From assembly GCA_023251455.1 (NCBI GenBank), contig JAHEYT010000073.1, positions 1 to 32,390 of the forward strand: a stretch of 32,390 bases of DNA. The letters are read 5' to 3'. This document shows positions 25,558 through 32,291 of the stretch, piece by piece. The notes under the pieces are model-generated. The model searched no databases. It was not told where the DNA came from and saw only the letters and a list, made by a program, of their open reading frames with translations. This stretch comes from Bacteroidota bacterium (lineage in GTDB: Bacteria > Bacteroidota > Bacteroidia > Bacteroidales > Prolixibacteraceae). Position numbers and translations under genes: made by a program. Positions within the stretch are counted from its first letter, which is position 1, and every line of letters starts with the position of its first letter.

Positions 25558-25899
25558 ATGAAAAAGAAAATGGACATACATGATATAGATTTTGATACTT
25601 ACATGGATAATGCATTGAAATCTCATGGGTATTTATTCCCTGAAACAGACGAGCAAATGACAATATTTGAAAAAAATATTGTAGATATTCCATTGCCTAA
25701 AGAGTTTGAATCACCCGAATTTGTTTTTAATGGTAAACGTAGAGTGTACGCGCAAAAAAAAATACTTATTGATAATTCAGTAGGGGAAAGAAATTGGGCA
25801 ATTGCTGCAAGAGGGGGAAATGAAATACCAGAAGAGATATTAGCTAAAATGAAAAGAGACAAAGAAGAAGCTAAGAAGAAACAAAATGGGAATAAGTGA
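25558..25899 (+). CDS. Small unknown protein between sigma factor and ImmA/IrrE peptidase
   Basis: 113 residues (ATG at 25558; an in-frame ATG at 25567 is also possible). I do not recognise a domain. It is soluble, acidic in the first half (HDIDFDTYMDN, FPETDEQMTIFEKNIVDIP) with a Pro-rich stretch, and basic at the end (AKMKRDKEEAKKK). A conserved-looking middle reads FVFNGKRRVYAQKKILIDNS. No signal peptide, membrane segment or helix-turn-helix is seen. It is co-transcribed with the sigma gene (12-nt gap) and overlaps the peptidase gene by 14 nt. By position it could be a cytoplasmic anti-sigma factor or the substrate of the peptidase; this is inference only. Confidence 0.7.
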   Translation: MKKKMDIHDIDFDTYMDNALKSHGYLFPETDEQMTIFEKNIVDIPLPKEFESPEFVFNGKRRVYAQKKILIDNSVGERNWAIAARGGNEIPEEILAKMKRDKEEAKKKQNGNK

Positions 25900-26683
25900 T
25901 GTCAGAAAAAATGAACTAGCTGATTTGGCTGAATTTATTTCCACTGATTATTGTCCAAATGGATTAGTTTCACCTGAAATAATTGCCGAACAATCAGGCA
26001 TTACATATAACTATGGCGAATACAAAGATTGCTTTGATGGCATGCTTGAACATGATGCCGGTGACTTTCATATTTATCTGAATACACAGTCAATTCTTTA
26101 TCCTGATAATTCTCGCCTTCGTTTTTCTTTTGCACATGAATTAGGACATTACTTTATTGATGAACATAGGAATGCATTGAAGAAAGGGAAATCTTTACAT
26201 AAATCATATCAGAGGCTGCTTCCCAAAAATATTGTCGAAATTGAAGCGGATTATTTTGCATCAAATTTGTTGATACCCACAAATCGGTTTATCAAATTTA
26301 TTCAAAGAAAAAAGTTTGATTTTCAGATAATTGATTCGTTGACGATAGAATTTGGAACTAGTCTTTCCGCAACCCTTTTAAAATTTGTAGAAAGTGGTAA
26401 TCATCCCATAATGGTTGTTTACTCGCAAAATAATGAAATTAAGCACTATTGGTGTTCAACTGATTTTCCCTTTAAATATTTTTTAGAACATTCGTCAAAG
26501 AAACTTCCTCCCTTAACTGTTGCAGGTGATTTTTTCAACCATGGTTCTAAATGCGATGAACCTGATCGTGTTGAGGCTAGTGAATGGTTTAGTTCATACA
26601 ATGACATCAGAGGAATTAAACTTTGGGAAAAATGTATTTACCCGACATACAACAATACCGTAATTAGCATTATTTGGGAATAA
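25886..26683 (+). CDS. ImmA/IrrE family metallopeptidase
   Basis: 265-residue zinc peptidase. The active-site motif HELGH is at 84-88 in FSFAHELGHYFIDEHR, with the downstream acidic ligand E120 in VEIEADYFASNLLIP. The N-terminus (RKNELADLAEFISTDYCPNGLVSPEIIAEQSGI) is the usual ImmA/IrrE lead-in. Known members cleave transcription repressors when a stress or DNA-damage signal appears; CapP of CapH-CapP pairs does this for many CBASS operons. No helix-turn-helix repressor like CapH is present here; its place is taken by a sigma factor and an unknown small protein. It probably releases expression of CBASS when activated (inference). Confidence 0.9.
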   Translation: MGISDVRKNELADLAEFISTDYCPNGLVSPEIIAEQSGITYNYGEYKDCFDGMLEHDAGDFHIYLNTQSILYPDNSRLRFSFAHELGHYFIDEHRNALKKGKSLHKSYQRLLPKNIVEIEADYFASNLLIPTNRFIKFIQRKKFDFQIIDSLTIEFGTSLSATLLKFVESGNHPIMVVYSQNNEIKHYWCSTDFPFKYFLEHSSKKLPPLTVAGDFFNHGSKCDEPDRVEASEWFSSYNDIRGIKLWEKCIYPTYNNTVISIIWE

Positions 26684-26774
26684 TAACTTTCAACCCCAAT
26701 TAAATAAAAGAACACAAGCACCAACGACAGCCTTCTATCTTACTCTATATTTGAAAATGCTTTCTTTGCCGCAT

Positions 26775-26794
26775 CTAATAAAATATTTTATTAG
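26775..26794. repeat. 20-bp perfect AT-rich palindrome after the ImmA gene
   Basis: CTAATAAAATATTTTATTAG is fully self-complementary, 91 nt after the immA stop and just before the first structured leader. It may act as a terminator stem, although no T-run follows it, or as a protein-binding site. It sits at the border between the defence cargo and the accessory block of the element. Confidence 0.5.
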
Positions 26795-26804
26795 ACATCT
26801 GACT

Positions 26805-27059
26805 GTTACACTCAAATTTCCGACAAATTTATTGATCGCTTCACGGAACGGTAAAGGGGAACTCGCTTTTCGTGGCTCGTTTCCTTCGGATGCGTTCAGT
26901 TTCATGGATTGCCCATTTCGGGCGTGAAACTGACATGCACCCCGTTGACCTAATCCTTGACAGCTCAATGTCGGTACGCCAAAAATTTAAGTTTAACGGC
27001 GTGCCAGATATTTCCTTAGTTTATTCGAAGGGAGCCAAAATAAGTCCGTAGGGCAGCGG
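26805..27059 (+). promoter_or_regulatory. Structured leader, copy 1 (before the DUF6573-like gene)
   Basis: Repeat family with three copies in this window. Parts: a shared 5' section (starting GTTACACTCAAATTTCCGAC, only in copies 1 and 2); an almost invariant core CGGAACGGTAAAGGGGAACT and onward; a variable hairpin CAGTTTCA/TGAAACTG (26897-26904 with 26925-26932) with inner GCCC/GGGC; the invariant stretch CATGCACCCCGTTGACC; a second helix GGTACGCC/GGCGTGCC (26973-26980 with 26998-27005); and a last hairpin CCGT-AGGGCA-GCGG (27046-27059) ending 9 nt before the ATG. Confidence 0.85.
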
Positions 27060-27068
27060 CAAAATCAA

Positions 27069-27503
27069 ATGAAAGATTCAAATGGATGGGAAATTGTTTC
27101 CACGTATTCAACCAAACAGGCTGTTGATGATGGGTTCCTTGTAAAGGTTGAAAGTGAAGCCTCAAAGGAAGCAGGAATTAAGTTTCCGGTTTACATTACT
27201 CGTGCTGCATGGGACAAGTACGTAGAAGTTCCGAAAGGCATGGAACAAGTTCAAAACCTTTCAGGCCGCCTTTGGGATGTGCTGTATATGTTTGCTTTTC
27301 AAGCCCGGAAAGTTTCTTCCAATTTTTTACAGTATGATTTTATTAGCTATCTGCCTGATGAAGGTAACTGGGAGCCCAATGAAAAGTTGGAAACGCCTGA
27401 AAATCGCCTTAACAGGCTGGTTACCCTCAAAGCATTTATCCAAGCTCAGGACTTTGACGATCCGTCACCTGCCATTTTCATCATGAAACCCAACGAAGAT
27501 TAA
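27069..27503 (+). CDS. DUF6573-like accessory protein of conjugative elements
   Basis: 144 residues; starts GWEIVSTYSTKQAVDDGFLVKV, the usual opening of DUF6573-like proteins (aromatic/Tyr-rich segment followed by A..DG.LV.V). It continues with FPVYITRAAWDKYVEVP and LSGRLWDVLYMFAFQARK, and ends with FIMKPNED. No catalytic motif or membrane segment. Function unknown; such proteins are frequent on plasmids and conjugative elements close to antirestriction genes. It is preceded by the structured leader, as are ardC and the coiled-coil gene downstream, so it probably belongs to the same expression group. The family name is by recall. Confidence 0.7.
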   Translation: MKDSNGWEIVSTYSTKQAVDDGFLVKVESEASKEAGIKFPVYITRAAWDKYVEVPKGMEQVQNLSGRLWDVLYMFAFQARKVSSNFLQYDFISYLPDEGNWEPNEKLETPENRLNRLVTLKAFIQAQDFDDPSPAIFIMKPNED

Positions 27504-27539
27504 TGAATTCAAGCAAACAATTTTTTAAAACAAAATCAT

Positions 27540-27545
27540 AGGAGG
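27540..27545 (+). promoter_or_regulatory. Strong Shine-Dalgarno site of the zinc-ribbon gene
   Basis: AGGAGG ends 8 nt before the ATG at 27554. This is unusual among the genes here and confirms the start of the small gene. Confidence 0.75.
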
Positions 27546-27553
27546 TATTTATT

Positions 27554-27814
27554 ATGCGATATAAAGATGATCCAAGACAGATTGTAGTCCGTTATCCCAG
27601 TTGCTGTGCGATGTGCCAAACTCCCCTGTCCAAAGGAACCATAGCTTATTATTGGCCACGAACACAAACCTTGTTATGCTCGGATTGCGGAGAACCTGAA
27701 TACCTCAGTTTTCTTTCGGCTGCCGCAGACGAAGATGTTTATGCGGGAAATGGAAATCCATTATATACTCATTGGGGCTTTTTGCCCCTTTTTTGCTCGT
27801 TCGTAATCAGTTAA
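27554..27814 (+). CDS. Small zinc-ribbon protein
   Basis: 86 residues if read to the first stop. Two metal-binding Cys pairs, CCAMCQTPL (residues 15-19 region) and CSDCGEP (about 42-45), make a zinc ribbon; otherwise short and unrecognised. Similar small Cys-pair proteins occur next to ardC-type genes on Bacteroidota elements. The last ~12 residues (THWGFLPLFCSFVIS) are read from a terminator hairpin (27774-27794), so the natural C-terminus may be shorter and the stop may have been lost. It is 50 nt after the DUF6573-like gene and has its own Shine-Dalgarno site. Confidence 0.7.
   Translation: MRYKDDPRQIVVRYPSCCAMCQTPLSKGTIAYYWPRTQTLLCSDCGEPEYLSFLSAAADEDVYAGNGNPLYTHWGFLPLFCSFVIS
27774..27794 (+). 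terminator. Intrinsic terminator overlapping the zinc-ribbon gene end
   Basis: GGGGC (27774-27778), TTTTT loop, GCCCC (27784-27788), then six T. It lies inside the called coding frame. Confidence 0.8.
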
Positions 27815-27838
27815 CAAAAATCTGTTAAAAGGTTATGT

Positions 27839-28093
27839 GTTACACTCAAATTTCCGACAAAGTTATTGATCGCTTCATGGAACGGTAAAGGGGAACTCGC
27901 TTTTCGTGGCTCGTTTCCTTCGGATGCGTTCAGTTTCATTAATTGCCCATTTCGGGCATGAAACTGACATGCACCCCGTTGACCTAATCCGTGACAGCTC
28001 AATGTTGGTACGCCAAAAATTTAAGTTTAACGGCGTGCCAGATATACCCTAAGTTAAATCGAAGGGTGCCAAAACAAGTCCGAAAGGCATCGG
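27839..28093 (+). promoter_or_regulatory. Structured leader, copy 2 (before ardC)
   Basis: Nearly identical to copy 1 over its length. Variable hairpin CAGTTTCAT/ATGAAACTG (27931-27939 with 27958-27966); the innermost pair differs from copy 1 but still pairs. Helix GGTACGCC/GGCGTGCC (28007-28014 with 28032-28039). Last hairpin CCGA-AAGGCA-TCGG (28080-28093): its closing pair is A-T instead of T-A or T-G, a compensatory change. It ends 9 nt before the ardC ATG. Confidence 0.85.
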
Positions 28094-28102
28094 CACTTTC
28101 CC

Positions 28103-29017
28103 ATGAATTCTTCGTTTGATATTTATGAAATGGTTACCAACCTGATTATTGAACGCCTTGAAGCAGGTGTTGTTCCTTGGCAAATGCCTTGGAAAGCAGA
28201 GACCGGCTTCCCGCAAAACATGGTTCACAAGAAAGCTTATCGCGGTTTTAATTTCTGGTTGCTGCTGACAGTAGCAGATAAGTTCGGTTCCCCTTTCTTT
28301 CTCACCTTCAACCAGGTAAAAGAATTGGGCGGGCATGTTTTGAAAGGCGAAAAAGGGTTCCCGGTTGTATTCTGGAAGCTGCTGGATACGGAAGAAAAAG
28401 ACGGCAGCATTGACCACATCCCTTTCCTTCGCTATTACACCGTTTTTAACCTGAAACAAACTGAAGGAATTGATGAAAGCAAGATTCCGGCAACTGAGGC
28501 TCATGACCATGAGTTTGATTCGATTGGCAATGCTGAACAGTTAATCGAGTTCTGGTACGATAGCCCTGAAATCAGGCTTGACCAGTCACACGCGTTTTAT
28601 TCACCAACTGGTGATTACGTCGGGATGCCAAATCCACGGACTTTCTTCAGGGACGAACAATATTATTCAACACTTTACCATGAGCTAGTCCATTCTACCG
28701 GGCACATCAACCGGACTGGACGACATGAAAAGCTGTCCGATCACAAATTTGGTTCTCAGGATTATAGCCAGGAAGAACTGGTTGCCGAATTGGGAGCTGC
28801 CTACCTGTGCTACATGACAGGAATCCAAAATGCTACGATTGATAACAGTGCTGCCTACATCAAAAGCTGGATTGGCAAATTCAAGGAAGATAAAAAGATG
28901 TTGCTGATTGCTTCTTCTCAGGCACAAAAGGCTGTTGATTACATACTGGAACATCAGGTTCATCCCAATCTGGCGGCGAGCGCCGCTATGGTTGACCAAA
29001 TGGCGGAGGCAGTTTAG
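28103..29017 (+). CDS. ardC: ArdC-type antirestriction protein (N-terminal ssDNA-binding domain plus zincin-like peptidase)
   Basis: Protects incoming element DNA from host restriction; ArdC of IncW plasmids binds single-stranded DNA and has a metalloprotease fold (family knowledge). 304 residues, usual size. N-terminal ArdC domain at about 1-130 (DIYEMVTNLIIERLEAGVVPWQMPW, AYRGFNFWLL, GGHVLKGEKGFPVVFW). C-terminal peptidase: HELVH at 193-197 in TLYHELVHSTGHINR, followed by the conserved ELVAELGAAYLC. The gene is directly controlled by leader copy 2 and ends in a terminator that overlaps its last codons. Early expression after transfer is likely, since host R-M systems must be met at once (inference). 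Confidence 0.92.
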   Translation: MNSSFDIYEMVTNLIIERLEAGVVPWQMPWKAETGFPQNMVHKKAYRGFNFWLLLTVADKFGSPFFLTFNQVKELGGHVLKGEKGFPVVFWKLLDTEEKDGSIDHIPFLRYYTVFNLKQTEGIDESKIPATEAHDHEFDSIGNAEQLIEFWYDSPEIRLDQSHAFYSPTGDYVGMPNPRTFFRDEQYYSTLYHELVHSTGHINRTGRHEKLSDHKFGSQDYSQEELVAELGAAYLCYMTGIQNATIDNSAAYIKSWIGKFKEDKKMLLIASSQAQKAVDYILEHQVHPNLAASAAMVDQMAEAV

Positions 29018-29033
29018 CCTTCGCCATTTTTTT
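29001..29033 (+). terminator. Intrinsic terminator overlapping the ardC stop
   Basis: TGGCGGAGGC (29001-29010) pairs with GCCTTCGCCA (29016-29025) with one mismatch, followed by a run of T to 29033. Confidence 0.85.
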
Positions 29034-29075
29034 ATCTCAAAATTTCACAGTTAGAAACAATTAAATATTCAAGAT

Positions 29076-29783
29076 ATGGAACAGTTTAAAAGTTTTTCCC
29101 AGTATATCCTGCAAATCGGCTATAAATATGGTTTGCATTCGGTGTTTGATGATTTCCTTGAAATGGTAGTTTGCGCCTTATCATTGGGAGCAAAGGAAGA
29201 TCGCTACCATGAAATCGTCCGAAACTATGAAAAGCCGGATGCCTATCTGATGGCAGAAGCTTTTGGATCATTAGTCATCGAAATGGACAACAATGGCGAA
29301 GGTTTGAAAGATGGATTTGGTGATTTTTATATGGAATATCTCAGCTATGGCAGAAATGGACAGTTTTTCACCCCGGAGCCGATATGCGATATGATGTCCC
29401 GGATATTAAACCCGGCAGGTTTTGGTGAGAAGGTTGCCGATTGTTGTTGTGGCTCAGGCAGGATGTTGCTGGCCGCAGCCAGAGTAAGCCGGGATTCGTT
29501 ATTCTTCGGAGCAGATATTGACCGCACCTGTGCAATGATGTGCTTAATAAACTTATGCCTGAACGGACTTTTGGGCGAAGTTTGTTGGATGGACACGCTG
29601 ATGAACCGCTTTTATGCTGGTTGGCGAGTCGAACTTCACCCCGAGAAGGGAGTTCCGTACATCAGGGAAGTTACCGAATCTGAAAGCTACATGGTTTTAA
29701 GGCTACCTGAAAAGAAACAGGAACTCATTGACCAACAAGCACCAGTAACTAAAGTAACTCAGCAGCTGATGTTTGAATTCTAG
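29076..29783 (+). CDS. N-6 methylase-like protein without visible motif IV
   Basis: 235 residues. The N6-MTase fold is visible: GQFFTPEPICDMMSRIL at about 96-111 and SAM-binding motif I VADCCCGSGRMLLAAARV at about 120-137, then FFGADIDRTCAMMCLINLCLNG. The catalytic (N/D)PPY motif expected ~60 residues later is absent; the matching region reads LMNRFYAGWRVELHPEKGVPYIRE. So it binds SAM at best and may not methylate, or it may need a partner. Similar short methylase-like proteins are regular members of Bacteroidota conjugative transposons. It has no structured leader; a strong terminator starts at its stop codon. Confidence 0.75.
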   Translation: MEQFKSFSQYILQIGYKYGLHSVFDDFLEMVVCALSLGAKEDRYHEIVRNYEKPDAYLMAEAFGSLVIEMDNNGEGLKDGFGDFYMEYLSYGRNGQFFTPEPICDMMSRILNPAGFGEKVADCCCGSGRMLLAAARVSRDSLFFGADIDRTCAMMCLINLCLNGLLGEVCWMDTLMNRFYAGWRVELHPEKGVPYIREVTESESYMVLRLPEKKQELIDQQAPVTKVTQQLMFEF

Positions 29784-29801
29784 GGGCAATGCCCCTTTTT
29801 T
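29783..29801 (+). terminator. Intrinsic terminator after the methylase-like gene
   Basis: GGGGC (29783-29787), loop AAT, GCCCC (29791-29795), then six T (29796-29801). Confidence 0.85.
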
Positions 29802-29862
29802 GTTCGTTCAATTTTTTATCAGGTAAAATCACTCCATTTAAAATTGCGAGCAAAGATATTTA

Positions 29863-30043
29863 CGCTTCACGGAACGGTAAAGGGGAACTCGCTTTTCGTG
29901 GCTCGTTTCCTTCGGATGCGTTCATTCCGATTGCTTCGGAATGACATGCACCCCGTTGACCTTATCCGTGACAGCTCAATGACCCGTTACGCCGAAATTT
30001 TAACCGGCGTGCCAGATGCCAACATAAATCCGTAAGGCAACGG
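29863..30043 (+). promoter_or_regulatory. Structured leader, copy 3 (before the coiled-coil gene)
   Basis: Same core as copies 1 and 2 but without their 5' section. The variable hairpin has a different sequence, CATTCCGA/TCGGAATG (29923-29930 with 29936-29943), yet pairs perfectly. Second helix ACGCCG/CGGCGT (29989-29994 with 30005-30010). Last hairpin CCGT-AAGGCA-ACGG (30030-30043) again ends 9 nt before the ATG. Confidence 0.85.
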
Positions 30044-30052
30044 TAAATAACT

Positions 30053-30412
30053 ATGAATAATGCAGCTAAGAAACTCGATGCTGAAAGTGTAGAACAACCT
30101 AAAACTTCTTTGGAAGTTATAAAGAAAGATGAAAAAGAAGTTGCTGAAGTTCCTTCATTGGAGAAACGCATCCAGAAGGTTGAAGATTTGAGCATGCTCA
30201 TTGAAAAGTGGCGCAAGCTCACCGAAACCAGAAGAAACCTGCAAACCTTCTCTCTGGGAGCAGATGGGTTGGGTGCAACCGTGTTCCTGCGGGACGCATC
30301 AGGGAAAGAGTTTAAAACCTCCAACACTCCGGTAGTATCCGCGGTAATGGAAGAAATCAAAACGACTCTGGATGAAAAGATTAGGGAAGTTGAAGAACAG
30401 ATCAAGTTCTGA
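30053..30412 (+). CDS. Small coiled-coil protein of the accessory block, function unknown
   Basis: 119 residues. The first ~45 are charged and probably disordered (Glu/Lys/Val-rich). The rest contains two helices with heptad-like spacing (SLEKRIQKVEDLSMLIEKWRKLTETRRNLQTF and VMEEIKTTLDEKIREVEEQIKF) around a short segment SLGADGLGATVFLRDASGKEF that looks like beta strands. I recognise it only as a type common on Bacteroidota conjugative transposons near ardC. It has its own structured leader and a strong terminator, so it is expressed as a single gene. Confidence 0.7.
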   Translation: MNNAAKKLDAESVEQPKTSLEVIKKDEKEVAEVPSLEKRIQKVEDLSMLIEKWRKLTETRRNLQTFSLGADGLGATVFLRDASGKEFKTSNTPVVSAVMEEIKTTLDEKIREVEEQIKF

Positions 30413-30414
30413 TG

Positions 30415-30441
30415 AAAGAGAGGCGAAAGCCTCTCTTTTTT
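30415..30441 (+). terminator. Intrinsic terminator after the coiled-coil gene
   Basis: AAAGAGAGGC (30415-30424), GAAA tetraloop, GCCTCTCTTT (30429-30438), T-run to 30441. A perfect 10-bp stem. Confidence 0.9.
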
Positions 30442-30518
30442 GGTCGCTAAAACCTAAATTTATGTAGAATTCAACTTAAGCGAGATCGTTGGTTATCCCC
30501 GAAATAGAAAGCTAAAAT

Positions 30519-30976
30519 CTAAAACCAGCCAATCAAAGAAACACTCCCTTCCAGTTTATTTTCCATCTTATCCTCAAGCCCTGAAAAGAAGTTAATACCT
30601 GTTTTCTGTTCAATCTGATCAACCGTAACTACAAATTGTTCCAGACTTTTTGACGAAGAAGCATTTGGCAAGATTAGTCCTAACATGATCTTTTTCGACT
30701 CGGAGTAAAGTACCTTATAGTAATAACCTGGAACTGTTACTTTATCAGCACCAATTGTGCCAATATTGTCCTCGAAGATTGAGCCAGTTGCAATGTCCAA
30801 TAGACCCAAAATGCTTGTTCATTTTCTTCTGAATAGGCTAGGGTGTAATATGTATGTTGGATGATTTCACCCTTAGATTTAGGTTCGAGGCTTACATTAT
30901 CATTAGATTGAATATCTGAATCACTTTTGCATGATATTGATAGGACGATAAATAGTAAAAAGATGATTTTCTTCAT
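30519..30976 (-). pseudogene. Remnant of a DNA/RNA non-specific endonuclease lipoprotein (catalytic core deleted)
   Basis: The 5' piece (30976 down to about 30800) has a lipoprotein signal MKKIIFLLFIVLSISCKS and the family's first conserved block IIQHTYYTLAYSEENEQAFWVYW. The frame then shifts at about 30795-30805 and continues with ATGSIFEDNIGTIGADKVTV, PGYYYKVLYS and LILPNASSSKSLEQFVVTVD, which is the C-terminal block of the same nuclease family. The middle, with the DRGH catalytic motif and metal-binding Asn, is missing: the two pieces together make ~150 codons instead of ~270. An internal deletion with frameshift fits best, so no active enzyme is made. Convergent with the coiled-coil gene; the start lies beside an AT-rich gap. 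Confidence 0.8.
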
Positions 30977-31400
30977 AATTATTGTTTTATTACCTCAAAT
31001 TTATTGACTTTCAGAATAAGAAGTGTTAAATTGTACAGACTTTATTGATGAAATATTAAAGTAAAATATTTGAGTTTGATAACCTCAGTTTCGACTGAGA
31101 TTTTTCATAAATGGTATAGATTATCGAATGAAATTGATTGATCAATTATGTCTGTCAAGTACAGATAAAATAAATATGGCTACGCATAACTGTAGAAAGA
31201 TTCCCAAATCTAATTGTATATCTTCAGATTGTGTAGCTATAACTTCCAGCAAGACTAATTAAGTCTTTGCATAACATGGTAAAACCTGATATGACACCAA
31301 AAAGTAATTTTTTTCAAATTGAAAAGCTCATTTTACAATGAAATACTCGAAAAAAAATTGTTGCTTTCAACTCTAAAGAGTTGTTTATATATAGAGTCAT
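30977..31400. other. AT-rich intergenic region with an orphan UUCG hairpin
   Basis: No gene is supported in this 424-bp stretch. A hairpin CTCAGT-TTCG-ACTGAG (31084-31099) with a UUCG-type loop is followed by ATTTTT on the plus strand, terminator-like, but no gene ends before it on that strand. It could close a short unannotated RNA or be debris from the cargo junction. The region otherwise holds the promoters of the flanking divergent genes. Confidence 0.5.
31368..31383. promoter_or_regulatory. 16-bp palindrome just before the last gene (possible operator)
   Basis: CAACTCT-AA-AGAGTTG is a perfect 7-bp inverted repeat 17 nt before the ATG at 31401, a usual place for an operator of an autoregulated gene. 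Confidence 0.5.
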
Positions 31401-32291
31401 ATGACAACAATCGAAAGAATATTATTTGACGGTGGACCAATGATGTCAAGTGGGCTTGTTAAAAAACTTGAGATTATTGAATCAATACCGAATAATACAG
31501 CAAGTCAGCGTGTAGCTAGAAATAAAGACATTAGAAGAATTAAAGGATTCTTTAAAAGCAATCAATCACTTTGTTTTTTACCAGTTCATGAGAAAGATGG
31601 AAATTTATTTAGTTCTCTTTTATCTTCACTATTTGAAAATGGTAGAAAATATTGGTATTGTTTGAATGCGATTAGATTGCATGGCGGAGTTATAAAAAGA
31701 AAATATTTAGAGTGCTTTACCAATTATCCAATACTCCCATTAAAAAAGCATTTGCCATTTGAAAAGGTAATGCAAATGTTTATTAGTGAGGGAATATTAG
31801 CATACAGTGGGGATTATTATTATTTATCCCCGAAACTTGGACAGGTTAGACCGAATTCTCTTGCTAACACAACAGTTGACTTAATAAAATCTGCCTTATT
31901 GACCAACTTTGGATCATTAACCAAAAACATTGGATTAATATCCTATAATTCTGGTGAAACATTTGCAGAATATGGTAAATTTCGATGGGCATTTAAAGGA
32001 TTATCAACTATTACCGGATTGGTTCACAATGGAAATGCAGGGTTCTTACTTGCTGACATTATCATAGGGACACCAATATTTAAAGAAGATGTACTATTTT
32101 TTGTTGAGAAAATAAAACATATACAGAGTTTCAACAATGCGGGGAAATTAATTCCTTTCTTAATAGTTGACGATTTAGATAAAGAAGCACTTCTACATTT
32201 GAAGCAAAATGGTATCGTCGTTGGTTTTATTGGAGAATTGTTTGGGCAAAAATATGCTGATACATTAAAGTGGATTTGCCGGTTAAATTGA
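31401..32291 (+). CDS. Unknown protein, possible winged-helix and nuclease-like fold
   Basis: 296 residues; I do not recognise it with confidence. The first ~150 residues look helical with basic patches (ASQRVARNKDIRRIKGFF) and then a likely winged-helix unit (KYWYCLNAIRLHGGVIKRKYLECFT, PFEKVMQMFISEGILAYSGDYYYLS). The last ~130 residues alternate strands and helices, with LLADIIIGT, VLFFVEKIKHIQ, KLIPFLIVDDLDKEALLHLKQNGI and LFGQKYADTLKWI, an order that recalls restriction-endonuclease-like folds, though a D...ExK site is not certain. It has a palindrome in front of it. The 3' end overlaps the first repeat of the IS21-like end by 5 nt, so its C-terminus may have been changed by the insertion. 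Confidence 0.55.
   Translation: MTTIERILFDGGPMMSSGLVKKLEIIESIPNNTASQRVARNKDIRRIKGFFKSNQSLCFLPVHEKDGNLFSSLLSSLFENGRKYWYCLNAIRLHGGVIKRKYLECFTNYPILPLKKHLPFEKVMQMFISEGILAYSGDYYYLSPKLGQVRPNSLANTTVDLIKSALLTNFGSLTKNIGLISYNSGETFAEYGKFRWAFKGLSTITGLVHNGNAGFLLADIIIGTPIFKEDVLFFVEKIKHIQSFNNAGKLIPFLIVDDLDKEALLHLKQNGIVVGFIGELFGQKYADTLKWICRLN

Noticed and set aside
26735..26968. Minus-strand frame, with look-alikes at 27811-28002 and a plus-strand frame at 29844-30035
   Set aside because: These frames lie inside the repeated leader; their similarity comes from the repeat, and the sequence changes follow hairpin pairing rather than codons.
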